A stretch of 25,831 bases of DNA, taken from the NCBI GenBank assembly GCA_023379725.1, contig JAMCPC010000085.1:1-25831 (forward strand), given 5' to 3'. The translations under genes and the position numbers were made by a program. The DNA is from Actinomycetota bacterium (lineage in GTDB: Bacteria > Actinomycetota > Acidimicrobiia > Acidimicrobiales > JAMCPL01). This document shows, one piece after another, positions 14,490 through 22,600 of the stretch. Positions within the stretch are counted from its first letter, which is position 1, and each line of letters opens with the position of its first letter. The notes below the pieces were generated by a model. That model ran no database searches and had not been told where the DNA came from. It saw nothing but the letters and a program-made list of their open reading frames with translations.

Positions 14490-17234
14490 ATGGACGGCAT
14501 AGCAAATATCCTGAACAAGAAAGTTATATTCATCACCGGTGCAACCGGATTTCTCGGCACCGCGCTGGTGGAACGATTACTGCGCTGCACAGACGAGTGC
14601 CAGATCGTCCTGCTTATCAGGTCATCTTCCCGTACATCAGCACTACGAAGACTGGACAAGGATTTGTTGAACAACGACTGCTTCGACCCACTCAGAGAGC
14701 AGTTGGGTGATCGATTTCACGATGTCGTATCATCAAGGGTAACTGTAGTGGAGGGTGATGTTACCCGCCCAGGACTGGGGCTTGATCAACAAGGCATGGA
14801 GCAGCTGGCCAGATGCGATATAGTTATCCACTCTGCCGCTGCGGTAGCCTTCGATTCTCCCCTTGACGGCGCAATAGAGATAAATCTCCTAGGTCCATCC
14901 AGGGTGGCTCAGGCGATCCGCGACGCATCCGTATTGCGATTGCAGCATATCGCACAGACGCAAACTACGCAGCCAACACAGGATGCGTCTACAGCAACGC
15001 ATCTTATCTCCATATCTACTGCCTATGTTGCTGGAACTCATCAAGGTGACGCTGAAGAAGTACTATCCACACAAGCCATAGCACGTAACCGCTCCTCGAG
15101 GACGACCACAACGGTCACCACTGACGTAGACATAGAGGCAGAAATTGATTTTGCACGCAGACTCAGGTCTGACCTACAGACTGAATCACGCCGTCCAGAA
15201 CGATTGAAAAGCTTTGTATCAGCCGCACGCAAAGAGATGGGCTCAGCGGGACCTCATCTCTTGGCCGAACGCTCAGAACGCCTGAGGCAGGATTGGGTGA
15301 AAGAGTCAATGGTAGAAGCCGGCAAACTGCGATCACAATCTATGGGCTGGCCTGATGCCTATGCATTCACCAAGGCCCTCGGTGAAAGGATGCTCACGCA
15401 ACAGTACCAAGACATACCTATATCAATTGTCAGGCCATCTATTATAGAATCTGCTATAAGCCAACCATACCCCGGATGGATAAGAGGCTTTCGAATGGCG
15501 GAACCTATTATCATATCGTATGCGAAGGGACTGTTAAAGGAATTCCCTGGCACTCCCGAAGGCATTATAGATGTCATTCCGGTAGATATGGTAGTCTCTG
15601 CCATCCTGGCCGTAGCAGCACATGGCCCATCTTTTCCCGAAGACGAGCAATCCTCGATATCGACACCTCTACGATCCGCCAATACGACATCACAGGCTGG
15701 CAATCCCCCTGTGGCTGTCTATCATGTTGCGACCGGATCACGCAATCCACTTCGTTACGGGACATTGGTCGATCTGGTAAAGGAGTGGTTCTCAGCCAAC
15801 CCCCTATATGATGCCGATGGCCAGCCAATCGATGTGCCCGAGTGGTCGTTTCCGGGAAGGGGAAGAGTACAGACGCAGTTGAAACGATCGATCAAGGTAC
15901 TATCGTTGCTGGAACGCATAAATAGCACCGTACCAGTACACTCATTTGGACAAGATCTCTCTGCCCGATTAGAAGAATCACGCACAAAAGCACAGAGGGC
16001 ATTGACCTATGCAGAGTTGTACGGTGCATACACAGAGACAGATGCTGTGTTTATGATCGATCGCCTGCTTGCTCTGTACTCCATGTTGCAGGATAACGAC
16101 AAAAGAGAGTACTGTTTCGACCCAGCTACCATTGACTGGACCACCTACGTAAGACAAATTCACCTACCATCTGTAGTAAACCATGCGCGAGTACGAACAT
16201 CTCCGACATCTACACGAAGCGTATCCAGGTCTGGTAGAGCTTTGAAGGCCATACTCTCTCCTGATAGAGAGATGGCCGTATTTGACCTTGAAAATACACT
16301 TGTATCGGCAAACGTAGTGGACTCATATGTCTGGCTGGCCACCAGACACCTTAATGGGTCAGATCGCTTGTCGGTTATATCAAAGTTGGTCGTGCAGCTA
16401 CCCAGACTGGTTGCGATGGACAGAAAAGACAGGGGCGACTTTCTACGCACTTTTTACAGATTCTACGAAAACGCAGATATCGACGCACTGCAGAAAGACG
16501 CTTTGGAGTTCTTTCATTCTTACATCATGAACAGATCTTATCCTGCTGGTCTTGCAAGACTAAAAAAGCATCGCAACTTGGGACATCGCACCGTACTCAT
16601 CACCGGTTCCCTGGACTTTTTGGTTGCCCCCCTGCAGCCGCTATTCGATGAGATCATCTGTGCCAGACTGGATGTCAGGGACAAGAGAGCGACGGGAAGG
16701 CTCGCTGCACCGCCTCCCACCGGAGAGGCACGGGCGTTGTTGCTGGCCAGGTACGCAGAAGCAAACGACATTGACCTATCACAATCTGTTGCATATGGAG
16801 ACTCGGTATCCGATCTGCCACTCTTGGAATCAGTTGGTTTCCCCGTAGCGGTAAATGCAGATCAAAAACTATCCGCTATGGCCAAAAAACGCGGTTGGCA
16901 CAGCGAGAACTGGAAGACTGCCGCACCGCAGGCCAAGCAGTTGACAGCAATCCCGCCACTGTCCAATGGACAAAGTTTGACTGGTTTCCTGCTCTCCAGA
17001 GCATTTGGCATAATGTCGCAGGCTCGACAGGGCGGATCCAGGTATGCACCAGGCAAGCCGGATGCTGGTGATGCCGGTACAAGACGGCACACGGCATCTC
17101 CTGATAGGTCTGACCAGGTAGCACCCAGACTTGCTTCAGCAGAGGTAAGAGATACAAGAACAACACCCAGACTTGCTTCAAAGGAGAGTAAGGGCACAAG
17201 CAAAGTAAGAGGAACAGGAAGAGACAGCAGATGA
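14490..17234 (+). CDS. Fatty acyl-CoA reductase fused to HAD-like domain
   Basis: The product is 914 residues in two enzyme domains. Residues 1 to about 560 form an extended SDR of the male-sterility/fatty acyl-CoA reductase type: NAD(P) loop TGATGFLG (16-23), an ISISTAYVAG segment, and the Tyr291-x3-Lys295 catalytic pair (YAFTK). Such enzymes reduce acyl-CoA or acyl-ACP to aldehyde or alcohol. Residues about 590-800 are a HAD-IB (phosphoserine-phosphatase-like) domain with nucleophile Asp599 in FDLENT, VLITGSLDF, and GDSVSD (770-775). The usual second motif-I Asp is Glu601, which may alter phosphatase activity. A disordered basic tail (about 840-914) has a 14-residue duplication with TPRLAS/APRLAS. 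It overlaps the next gene by 4 nt (ATGA) and leads the lipid operon. Confidence 0.88.
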   Translation: MDGIANILNKKVIFITGATGFLGTALVERLLRCTDECQIVLLIRSSSRTSALRRLDKDLLNNDCFDPLREQLGDRFHDVVSSRVTVVEGDVTRPGLGLDQQGMEQLARCDIVIHSAAAVAFDSPLDGAIEINLLGPSRVAQAIRDASVLRLQHIAQTQTTQPTQDASTATHLISISTAYVAGTHQGDAEEVLSTQAIARNRSSRTTTTVTTDVDIEAEIDFARRLRSDLQTESRRPERLKSFVSAARKEMGSAGPHLLAERSERLRQDWVKESMVEAGKLRSQSMGWPDAYAFTKALGERMLTQQYQDIPISIVRPSIIESAISQPYPGWIRGFRMAEPIIISYAKGLLKEFPGTPEGIIDVIPVDMVVSAILAVAAHGPSFPEDEQSSISTPLRSANTTSQAGNPPVAVYHVATGSRNPLRYGTLVDLVKEWFSANPLYDADGQPIDVPEWSFPGRGRVQTQLKRSIKVLSLLERINSTVPVHSFGQDLSARLEESRTKAQRALTYAELYGAYTETDAVFMIDRLLALYSMLQDNDKREYCFDPATIDWTTYVRQIHLPSVVNHARVRTSPTSTRSVSRSGRALKAILSPDREMAVFDLENTLVSANVVDSYVWLATRHLNGSDRLSVISKLVVQLPRLVAMDRKDRGDFLRTFYRFYENADIDALQKDALEFFHSYIMNRSYPAGLARLKKHRNLGHRTVLITGSLDFLVAPLQPLFDEIICARLDVRDKRATGRLAAPPPTGEARALLLARYAEANDIDLSQSVAYGDSVSDLPLLESVGFPVAVNADQKLSAMAKKRGWHSENWKTAAPQAKQLTAIPPLSNGQSLTGFLLSRAFGIMSQARQGGSRYAPGKPDAGDAGTRRHTASPDRSDQVAPRLASAEVRDTRTTPRLASKESKGTSKVRGTGRDSR
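17122..17180 (+). repeat. 17-bp in-frame repeat at acyl reductase 3' end
   Basis: CACCCAGACTTGCTTCA lies at 17122-17138 and 17164-17180. The 42-bp period preserves frame. Both copies fall in the disordered tail close to the stop. Confidence 0.88.
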
Positions 17235-18469
17235 AGGGCTTGCTATTTGAGCACAATATACCCCGTATTGCAGCTTCACGAATAATCTCCAGACTGGCCA
17301 GCACCCAGAGAGGTGTAAACGTATCTCCACTTAGGCTACTCGATATAGACCGGCCTGCACTACCCGGTCCTCAATGGCAGCACATAAAACCAATCCTGGC
17401 CGGTATATGTGGTTCAGATATATCTCTACTTGAAGGAAAGAGCTCACGCTACTATGAACAGCTGGTAAGTTTTCCCTTTGTTCCCGGACATGAAATTGTA
17501 GGAACAATATCAGGATCATCTGATAAACAACGCGTTGTGATAGAGCCTGTGCTGTCCTGTGCTGCCAGGGGAATCGACCCTCCCTGCCGCTACTGTGCTG
17601 CCGGCAATACCGGGCAATGCATTAACATCACCAGCGGTCACCTGCACCCTGGTCTCATGATTGGGTATTGTTCAGACACAGGTGGGGGGTGGTCAGTGTC
17701 AGGACTGGTAGCTCATGACAGCCAGATTCATCCTATACCGTCCGAAATGTCCGATGCAGATGCCGTCATGGTCGAGCCAACTGCATGTGCGATTCACGCT
17801 GCTCTGTCTCTACCGCTGATGCCCGACTCTCTCGTAGGAGTAATAGGGAGTGGAACTTTGGGATTGACTGTCATAGCTGCACTCAGGAAATACACGGAAG
17901 TCGGACGCATTATAGCCTCTGCAAAGTATCCACACCAGCGTGACCTGGCTCTCAGCCTCGGTGCCGACCAGGCACCTGGATCGGACGAGATATCAAGGGC
18001 GATAAGACGCTCTAGGCATTCGACTGTAGCTGGTATGACCGTACAGGATGGAGCAGACATTGTATTTGACTGTGTCGGCAGCCGTCGGTCTATAGAGCAA
18101 TCGCTTGAAATGCTGAGACCTGGTGGACACATAGTGTTAGTAGGAATGGGATACAAGACAGCAATAGATCTGTCCCCCTTATGGCATAGAGAGCTATCTA
18201 TTACCGGCAGCTACACTTATGGAATGGAGAAAATAAACGGAAATACACGTAGAACCTTCGATATGGCCATAGAGCTTGCCTACGAAGCCAATCTGGGAAG
18301 GCTTGTCAGTGCAGCCTATCCGCTGGAAAGGTACGAGGAGGCCATCGAACACGCTGCCACAGCGGGCTCCAGAGGTGCAGTAAAAATAGTCTTTGATCTG
18401 GAGCGAAAAGCACATCGATCATTCACCGCAACACATACAAGTCGACTGGAAAAACACGAATATGAGTAA
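17231..18469 (+). CDS. Zinc-dependent alcohol dehydrogenase (MDR family)
   Basis: The product is 412 residues. Catalytic zinc ligands are Cys60 (GICGSD) and His87-Glu88 (PGHEIVG). A structural-zinc-like cysteine cluster is at Cys110, Cys119, Cys122 and Cys130. The nucleotide fold has VIGSGTLGLTVIAAL (204-218) and FDCVGS. The family interconverts alcohols and aldehydes with NAD(P). Next to a fatty acyl reductase it could act on long-chain aldehydes or alcohols, but the substrate is not shown by sequence. The ATG start overlaps the upstream stop, and the last 8 nt overlap the next small ORF, so it is clearly in the operon. Confidence 0.88.
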   Translation: MKGLLFEHNIPRIAASRIISRLASTQRGVNVSPLRLLDIDRPALPGPQWQHIKPILAGICGSDISLLEGKSSRYYEQLVSFPFVPGHEIVGTISGSSDKQRVVIEPVLSCAARGIDPPCRYCAAGNTGQCINITSGHLHPGLMIGYCSDTGGGWSVSGLVAHDSQIHPIPSEMSDADAVMVEPTACAIHAALSLPLMPDSLVGVIGSGTLGLTVIAALRKYTEVGRIIASAKYPHQRDLALSLGADQAPGSDEISRAIRRSRHSTVAGMTVQDGADIVFDCVGSRRSIEQSLEMLRPGGHIVLVGMGYKTAIDLSPLWHRELSITGSYTYGMEKINGNTRRTFDMAIELAYEANLGRLVSAAYPLERYEEAIEHAATAGSRGAVKIVFDLERKAHRSFTATHTSRLEKHEYE

Positions 18470-18698
18470 GATAATGCTCTGTCCCGTAAACAGCACTCCG
18501 ATGAACTCCCAAGGTGCATCACGACCAGAAAATGAGTCATTTGGCTGGCTGGAGCCTACGGTTATTATTGGAACAGATATACATAAGCTCCCGGAAGAAA
18601 TATGCCCATTCCCTGGCACTGGTGAATATATGGTTATTGGTGGAACAGATATGCATAAGAGCAAAGATATACATGAGAGCAAAGGAGAAAATATTTGA
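18462..18698 (+). CDS. Small ORF bridging the ADH and LarA-like genes
   Basis: A 78-residue frame starts at an ATG overlapping the ADH stop (ATGAGTAA) and ends with TTGA overlapping the TTG start of the LarA-like gene. This exact fit suggests it is translated. The product has two related segments, TVIIGTDIHK and YMVIGGTDMHK, then KDIHESKGENI. They arise from a 28-bp duplication with a 72-bp period and a further 18-bp one, both multiples of three. No family is recognised. It could instead be a non-coding spacer grown by duplication, whose start region resembles the dispersed repeat (GTCCCGTAAACAGCA). Confidence 0.4.
   Translation: MSKIMLCPVNSTPMNSQGASRPENESFGWLEPTVIIGTDIHKLPEEICPFPGTGEYMVIGGTDMHKSKDIHESKGENI
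18560..18659 (+). repeat. 28-bp imperfect direct repeat
   Basis: Positions 18560-18587 and 18632-18659 match at 25 of 28 bases, period 72. A shorter copy (GATATGCATAAGAGCAAA and GATATACATGAGAGCAAA) follows directly with an 18-bp period. Confidence 0.88.
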
Positions 18699-20284
18699 GT
18701 CCAAGACCTGGCTACGTTCTGGAAGTAGATCGCACCACGCCACCAGTTCTATTCTGGAACGGTGAGGGCTACCTACTTGAAAGATTGCCGCCTGAGCAAA
18801 GCAGGATCGTATATCCTCCCGACCCGCTCAAGCCGCTGGAGGATCCGACAGAGCATATACGTAATGCACTGTCTCACCCTATTGGAGATTCACAACCGCT
18901 CAAATCACTCCTTCACCCCGGCATGCGGCTGACCATAGCGTTTGACGATGTATCGCTGCCACTACCTCCTATGCAACAGCCTGACGTACGCCAACTCGTG
19001 ATAGAAGAGGTACTGGAACTCGCGGCAGATGCTGGAATAGAGGATGTGGCACTTATAGCTGCACTCAGCTTACATCGTAGAATGACTGAACAGGAGCTTC
19101 GCCATGCTCTGGGTGACAGAATATACGATGCATTCGCACCCTATGGACTTCTTATGCAGCACGACGCAGAGGATCCTGACGGATTGGTCTTTCTAGGTAC
19201 TACCGATCTGGGTGAGGAGGTAGAAATAAACAAACGAGCAGCTACATCTGACCTCCTCGTCTATGTAAACATAAACCTCGTTCCGATGGATGGTGGCCAT
19301 AAAAGCGTCGCTACCGGGCTTGCAAGCTATCGCAGCGTCCGTCACCACCATAATGTCGAGACGATGCTGAACAGCAAGTCATTCATGGACATGCACCATT
19401 CAGAGTTGCACAGTGCCAACTGGAGAATGGGTAGGTATATAAAAGAACAGGGCATCAAAGTATTCCAAATTGAGACGACCCTGAATACCAATACCTTTCC
19501 CCCTCAATTCTCCTTTCTTCAAAAAAGGGAGTGGGAGTGGGGACCCAAAGACAGAGCTTCATTCATAGCATCATCCAAGGCCTTATCCATTATGGGTGAC
19601 AGAGCAAGACGAGCTCTTTTTCACTCGATAAAGGCTCCGCTGCAACTGACCTCAATTCAGGCCGGTGAGGTAGAAGCAGTACATCAGGTTACCATAGACA
19701 ACGTGCTCAAGCAGCAACTGGTAAATGTAGATGGTCAGACAGACATACTAACCATGGGTCTTCCGTACATATCGCCATACAATGTCAATTCGATCATGAA
19801 TCCAATCCTCGTAGCCTGTCTCGGTCTCGGCTACCTGTTTAACATGTACATAGGCAAACCTCTTGTACGGGAAGGAGGTGTCGTCATCATGAGACATCCC
19901 ACCCCACTGGCTTTCAATACCGCTCACCACCCAAGCTATATAGATTTCTTTGAGGAAGTGCTGGCCGATACCACAAATCCTGCCGAAATATCCAAATATG
20001 AGGAATCCTATGCCACTGACCCCTGGTATCGTGAGCTCTACCGAACCGGTCACGCTTACCACGGAGTGCACCCCTTCTACATGTGGTACTGGACTGCACA
20101 CGCACTCGATCATCTCTCCAGCGTCATAGTGGTCGGCGGAAATACCAAAGCGGTAAAACGATTGGGGTTCAGACCGGCCTCCACATTGGCAGATGCACTC
20201 GAAATGGCCGAAGACAGCGTCGGCGGCTCTCCCACTATCACCCACATACGAGTCCCTCCCCTGATGATGGCTGAAGTGAGCTGA
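18695..20284 (+). CDS. LarA-like (lactate racemase domain) protein
   Basis: The product is 529 residues. An AFDDVSLPLPP segment (82-92) and LSLHRRMTEQEL (125-136) resemble the LarA N-terminal domain. LarA is a lactate racemase that uses a nickel-pincer nucleotide. Taking Lactobacillus LarA numbering from memory (His108, His174, Lys184, His200), the spacing matches for His127, Lys203 (MDGGHKSVATG) and His219. So the catalytic His, cofactor-bound Lys and nickel His are kept, but the second catalytic His is not (Ile193 region). A related but different reaction is likely. The family is about 420-430 residues, so this one is longer. TTG start with AAAGGAG 7 nt upstream. It is placed in a fatty-acyl operon, where its substrate is unknown. 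Confidence 0.75.
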   Translation: MSPRPGYVLEVDRTTPPVLFWNGEGYLLERLPPEQSRIVYPPDPLKPLEDPTEHIRNALSHPIGDSQPLKSLLHPGMRLTIAFDDVSLPLPPMQQPDVRQLVIEEVLELAADAGIEDVALIAALSLHRRMTEQELRHALGDRIYDAFAPYGLLMQHDAEDPDGLVFLGTTDLGEEVEINKRAATSDLLVYVNINLVPMDGGHKSVATGLASYRSVRHHHNVETMLNSKSFMDMHHSELHSANWRMGRYIKEQGIKVFQIETTLNTNTFPPQFSFLQKREWEWGPKDRASFIASSKALSIMGDRARRALFHSIKAPLQLTSIQAGEVEAVHQVTIDNVLKQQLVNVDGQTDILTMGLPYISPYNVNSIMNPILVACLGLGYLFNMYIGKPLVREGGVVIMRHPTPLAFNTAHHPSYIDFFEEVLADTTNPAEISKYEESYATDPWYRELYRTGHAYHGVHPFYMWYWTAHALDHLSSVIVVGGNTKAVKRLGFRPASTLADALEMAEDSVGGSPTITHIRVPPLMMAEVS

Positions 20285-20290
20285 GATCTA

Positions 20291-20395
20291 CCATGCCACC
20301 TGACTTTCCCTTCAAGAAACCAACATGGCCCACCCGGGCAGGAAGTACATCTGGCCATGCCACCTGACTTTCCCTTCAAGAAACCAACATGGCCC
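20291..20395 (+). repeat. 41-bp direct repeat duplicating plsC 5' end
   Basis: Perfect 41-bp copies lie at 20291-20331 and 20355-20395, a period of 64 bp. Each begins with CCATGCCACC, so the plsC start codon and first 13 codons were duplicated. The period is not a multiple of three, and the first copy now encodes only 24 codons, ending at 20367. Confidence 0.95.
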
Positions 20396-21223
20396 GTAAA
20401 AGTACCGGCTCCCCTACCGAAACGTTCTATCGGTATTGAATACGATACTTCATGGTCGAGATCCCCCATTGCCTGCAAACTGCGATCGGCATATATAAAG
20501 GGTCTGTTGCGTCCGAGCATGTATGCCATTGCCAGACCATCCATCAAAGGAGCCAGCGAGCTTGACCTGGTCGAGCCTCCAGTAATTTTCGTTGCCAACC
20601 ACAGCAGCCATCTGGATACCCCGCTGATCCTGTCAATACTTCCAGGGACATTCAGCCGAAAGATCGCAGTAGCAGCTGCTGCAGACTATTTCTTCGACCG
20701 AACGTGGAAGGCACACCTTTTTTCCCTGACGCTGGGCGCAATTCCCGTAGAACGCAAGCGACCTGATCGTACATCTGCAAAATTGGCCATCTCACTTATC
20801 CAAGATGGCTGGAACCTGGTCATATTCCCAGAAGGGGGGCGCTCACCTGACGGATGGTTACAAGAGATTCGCGGTGGTGCTGCGTACATTGCCGAACACA
20901 CCAAACGTCCTATCATACCAATACATATAAGCGGCACCTATCAAATTATGTCAAAGGAGCGTTCTCAAGTATCGCCGGGCTCCACCAGGGTCACCTTTGG
21001 GCATCCCATAATATACTCCGATGATCAAAATGTACGTCACGTCAACGATCTCATATACAAATCGCTGGCACGCCTGGCAGACGAATCCAGCACAGACTGG
21101 TGGAACGCCACAAAGCGGCACGCCAAAGGTGAATCACCATCGCTCAGCGGACCTGATTCTGCAGCTTGGCTACGAGCATGGAAGTTGCCCAATCCGCGTA
21201 ACGAGTCCAATGTGGATACATAG
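20357..21223 (+). CDS. PlsC-type acyltransferase
   Basis: The product is 288 residues with the acyltransferase signature NHSSHLD (His82 and Asp87, H-x4-D) and FPEGGRSPDGW (157-167), the glycerophosphate-acyltransferase blocks I and III. A substrate-binding arginine is in PVERKRP. These enzymes transfer acyl groups from acyl-CoA or acyl-ACP to lysophosphatidate or similar acceptors. As last gene of the acyl reductase operon it may acylate an alkyl or alcohol product rather than make ordinary phospholipid, which is inference. The ATG at 20357 is the second of two duplicated starts, and only this one is in frame with the whole protein. No Shine-Dalgarno is visible. Confidence 0.9.
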   Translation: MPPDFPFKKPTWPVKVPAPLPKRSIGIEYDTSWSRSPIACKLRSAYIKGLLRPSMYAIARPSIKGASELDLVEPPVIFVANHSSHLDTPLILSILPGTFSRKIAVAAAADYFFDRTWKAHLFSLTLGAIPVERKRPDRTSAKLAISLIQDGWNLVIFPEGGRSPDGWLQEIRGGAAYIAEHTKRPIIPIHISGTYQIMSKERSQVSPGSTRVTFGHPIIYSDDQNVRHVNDLIYKSLARLADESSTDWWNATKRHAKGESPSLSGPDSAAWLRAWKLPNPRNESNVDT

Positions 21224-21279
21224 GACTGCGTAAGCAGGGATGGCAAGATCACTGAGCGCTAAGAGACGTCAGAGATGAC

Positions 21280-21582
21280 TCATATAACCGATACCGCAGC
21301 TGTCTTGATAGTGGCCAAAAGATCAGTGGAATCTATGATCAGGTAATCTTCGCCGGATATCTTTAATTCGGTACCACTGTATTTTGGATAAAGGACATCA
21401 TCTCCCACGGATACCTTGATCTCTTCTTCATCATCACCTACAGCAACCACCCTGCCTCGCTGAGGCTTCTCTTTCGCGGTGTCAGGTAATACCAGACCAC
21501 TGGGAGTGACGCTCTCCTCCTCCAGTATGCGCAGCAACACCCGGCTACCGAGAGGCTGAACTCCTACATTCTCTTCAGTCAT
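21280..21582 (-). CDS. groES: GroES co-chaperonin
   Basis: This 100-residue cpn10 has VQPLGSRVLLRILEEE, the mobile-loop region VTPSGLVLPDTAKEKPQRG, and VGDDVLYPKYSGTELK with YLIIDSTDLLATI. It forms the heptameric lid of GroEL. groEL is not adjacent; the downstream neighbour is plsC on the other strand. The ATG is preceded by AGGAGGAAGAA. No CIRCE operator was seen upstream. It follows a glutaredoxin gene by 20 bp and is probably cotranscribed with it. Confidence 0.95.
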   Translation of the reverse strand: MTEENVGVQPLGSRVLLRILEEESVTPSGLVLPDTAKEKPQRGRVVAVGDDEEEIKVSVGDDVLYPKYSGTELKISGEDYLIIDSTDLLATIKTAAVSVI

Positions 21583-21589
21583 TTCTTCC

Positions 21590-21611
21590 TCCTACCGCAA
21601 TCCTACCGCAA
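21590..21611 (-). repeat. 11-bp tandem repeat at glutaredoxin stop
   Basis: TCCTACCGCAA is repeated twice without a gap. It covers the last codons and stop of the glutaredoxin gene and the ribosome site of groES, again a gene-end duplication. Confidence 0.9.
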
Positions 21612-21938
21612 TCCGAGCAAACTGTCGATACGTGCCTTGTCAAAACCTACCACCGGCCTACCATCTATCTCTACAACCGGCACACCCATCTGACCAGATC
21701 GACGTATGAGGTCACGGGCAGCAGCCGGATCCCTACTCACATCCACCTCACGGAAGGGAATACTCTTATCACGTAAATATGATTTTGCCCTCTTGCACCA
21801 AGGACAACTCGGTGTAGTAAAAACAAGCACCTTATGCTGTCTCTCCTGCTTGGTAGCTGTCGATGTTGTCATAATGATATCATCATCTCCTTTCAACTTG
21901 TTGCTTCCTGTATCTGCATTATCTTTTCTTCTGAACAT
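21603..21938 (-). CDS. Glutaredoxin/mycoredoxin-like protein
   Basis: The product is 111 residues (or 89 from an internal ATG at 21872). The thioredoxin-fold redox centre is CPWC (45-48 in the long form) in VFTTPSCPWCKRAKSYL, followed by GVPVVEIDGRPVVGFD with the cis-Pro typical of glutaredoxins. It could reduce disulfides of glutathione-like or mycothiol adducts; actinobacteria with mycothiol use such CPWC/CPYC proteins as mycoredoxins. The start is uncertain: both ATGs are preceded by AAAGG and then a palindrome (CTGATATATCAG or ATGATATCAT). It lies 77 bp downstream of arsR, same strand. Confidence 0.88.
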   Translation of the reverse strand: MFRRKDNADTGSNKLKGDDDIIMTTSTATKQERQHKVLVFTTPSCPWCKRAKSYLRDKSIPFREVDVSRDPAAARDLIRRSGQMGVPVVEIDGRPVVGFDKARIDSLLGLR

Positions 21939-22015
21939 ACTGATATATCAGCCTTTCTCTTACAACTCCCTATCTGGTCACGCCCAGTAAAATGTAGTAC
22001 CAACAGTATCTGCAC

Positions 22016-22342
22016 TCAGGACAATCCAACAGTTGCCGACCGATCCATATGATTTGAGGATATCACCTCAAATATAATATCGCATGCATCCAGAATCCTG
22101 GGATTTGCCAGTGAGTAATATGCCACATTGCCATCACGCCTAACAGTCACCAATCCTGCAGAACGTAACACTGCAAGATGCTGGCTGACATTTGGCATAT
22201 GACAACCTATGTGCTCAGCCAGCTCTCCTACAGATAATTCAGATTCACGAAGTGCATGCAGTATGGCCAGTCTCTTGGGGTCGCTCAGTGCCTTGCATAT
22301 ATCAGACTGCACCTGCATAACCGGATCGAGAGTATATTCCAT
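22016..22342 (-). CDS. ArsR-family transcriptional regulator
   Basis: The product is 108 residues from the ATG at 22342. A longer in-frame start at 22381 is unlikely, since a TATAAT box lies just 7 nt before this ATG. The winged helix is classical: CKALSDPKRLAILHALRE, LSVGELAEHIGCHMPNVSQHLAVLRSAGLV, RRDGNVAYYSL. Cys16, Cys47 and Cys87 could bind metal or sense thiol redox state, as ArsR members do, but no standard arsenic or zinc site is obvious. It begins a minus-strand series arsR-glutaredoxin-groES, suggesting a redox or metal stress role. Confidence 0.85.
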   Translation of the reverse strand: MEYTLDPVMQVQSDICKALSDPKRLAILHALRESELSVGELAEHIGCHMPNVSQHLAVLRSAGLVTVRRDGNVAYYSLANPRILDACDIIFEVISSNHMDRSATVGLS

Positions 22343-22376
22343 AGTTTGTATTATACAGCATATGCGCACATGCGCA
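22343..22376 (-). promoter_or_regulatory. arsR promoter with possible operator
   Basis: On the minus strand TGCGCATGTGCGCA lies about 8 nt upstream of TATAAT, which is followed by 7 nt and the arsR ATG. Two TGCGCA palindromes at -35 position would suit autorepression. The operator role is inference. Confidence 0.45.
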
Positions 22377-22600
22377 ATCACTTATCTAGAATTTTATGTA
22401 TTTTTGTCTTATCAGCAACCCAGAGCCCGCCGTAGCGAGCACGTCGTGATAAACGAAGATTATGTGCTCACTGGCATCGTTGCTCACTGGCATCGTTACT
22501 AACTGGGCACAAAGAATTCATATCTGCGAGGCACGCCCGCTAAGGTCATTTCCGCGGCAAAGAGCAGCATAAAAAATTAACCTCCAACAAAGATGCATCT

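Noticed and set aside
19748..20245. 165-codon minus frame antisense to the LarA-like gene
   Set aside because: Shadow of a conserved gene, no family features or ribosome site.
21583..21602. CIRCE operator before groES
   Set aside because: No TTAGCACTC/GAGTGCTAA pair is present; the sequence is the tandem repeat and ribosome site.
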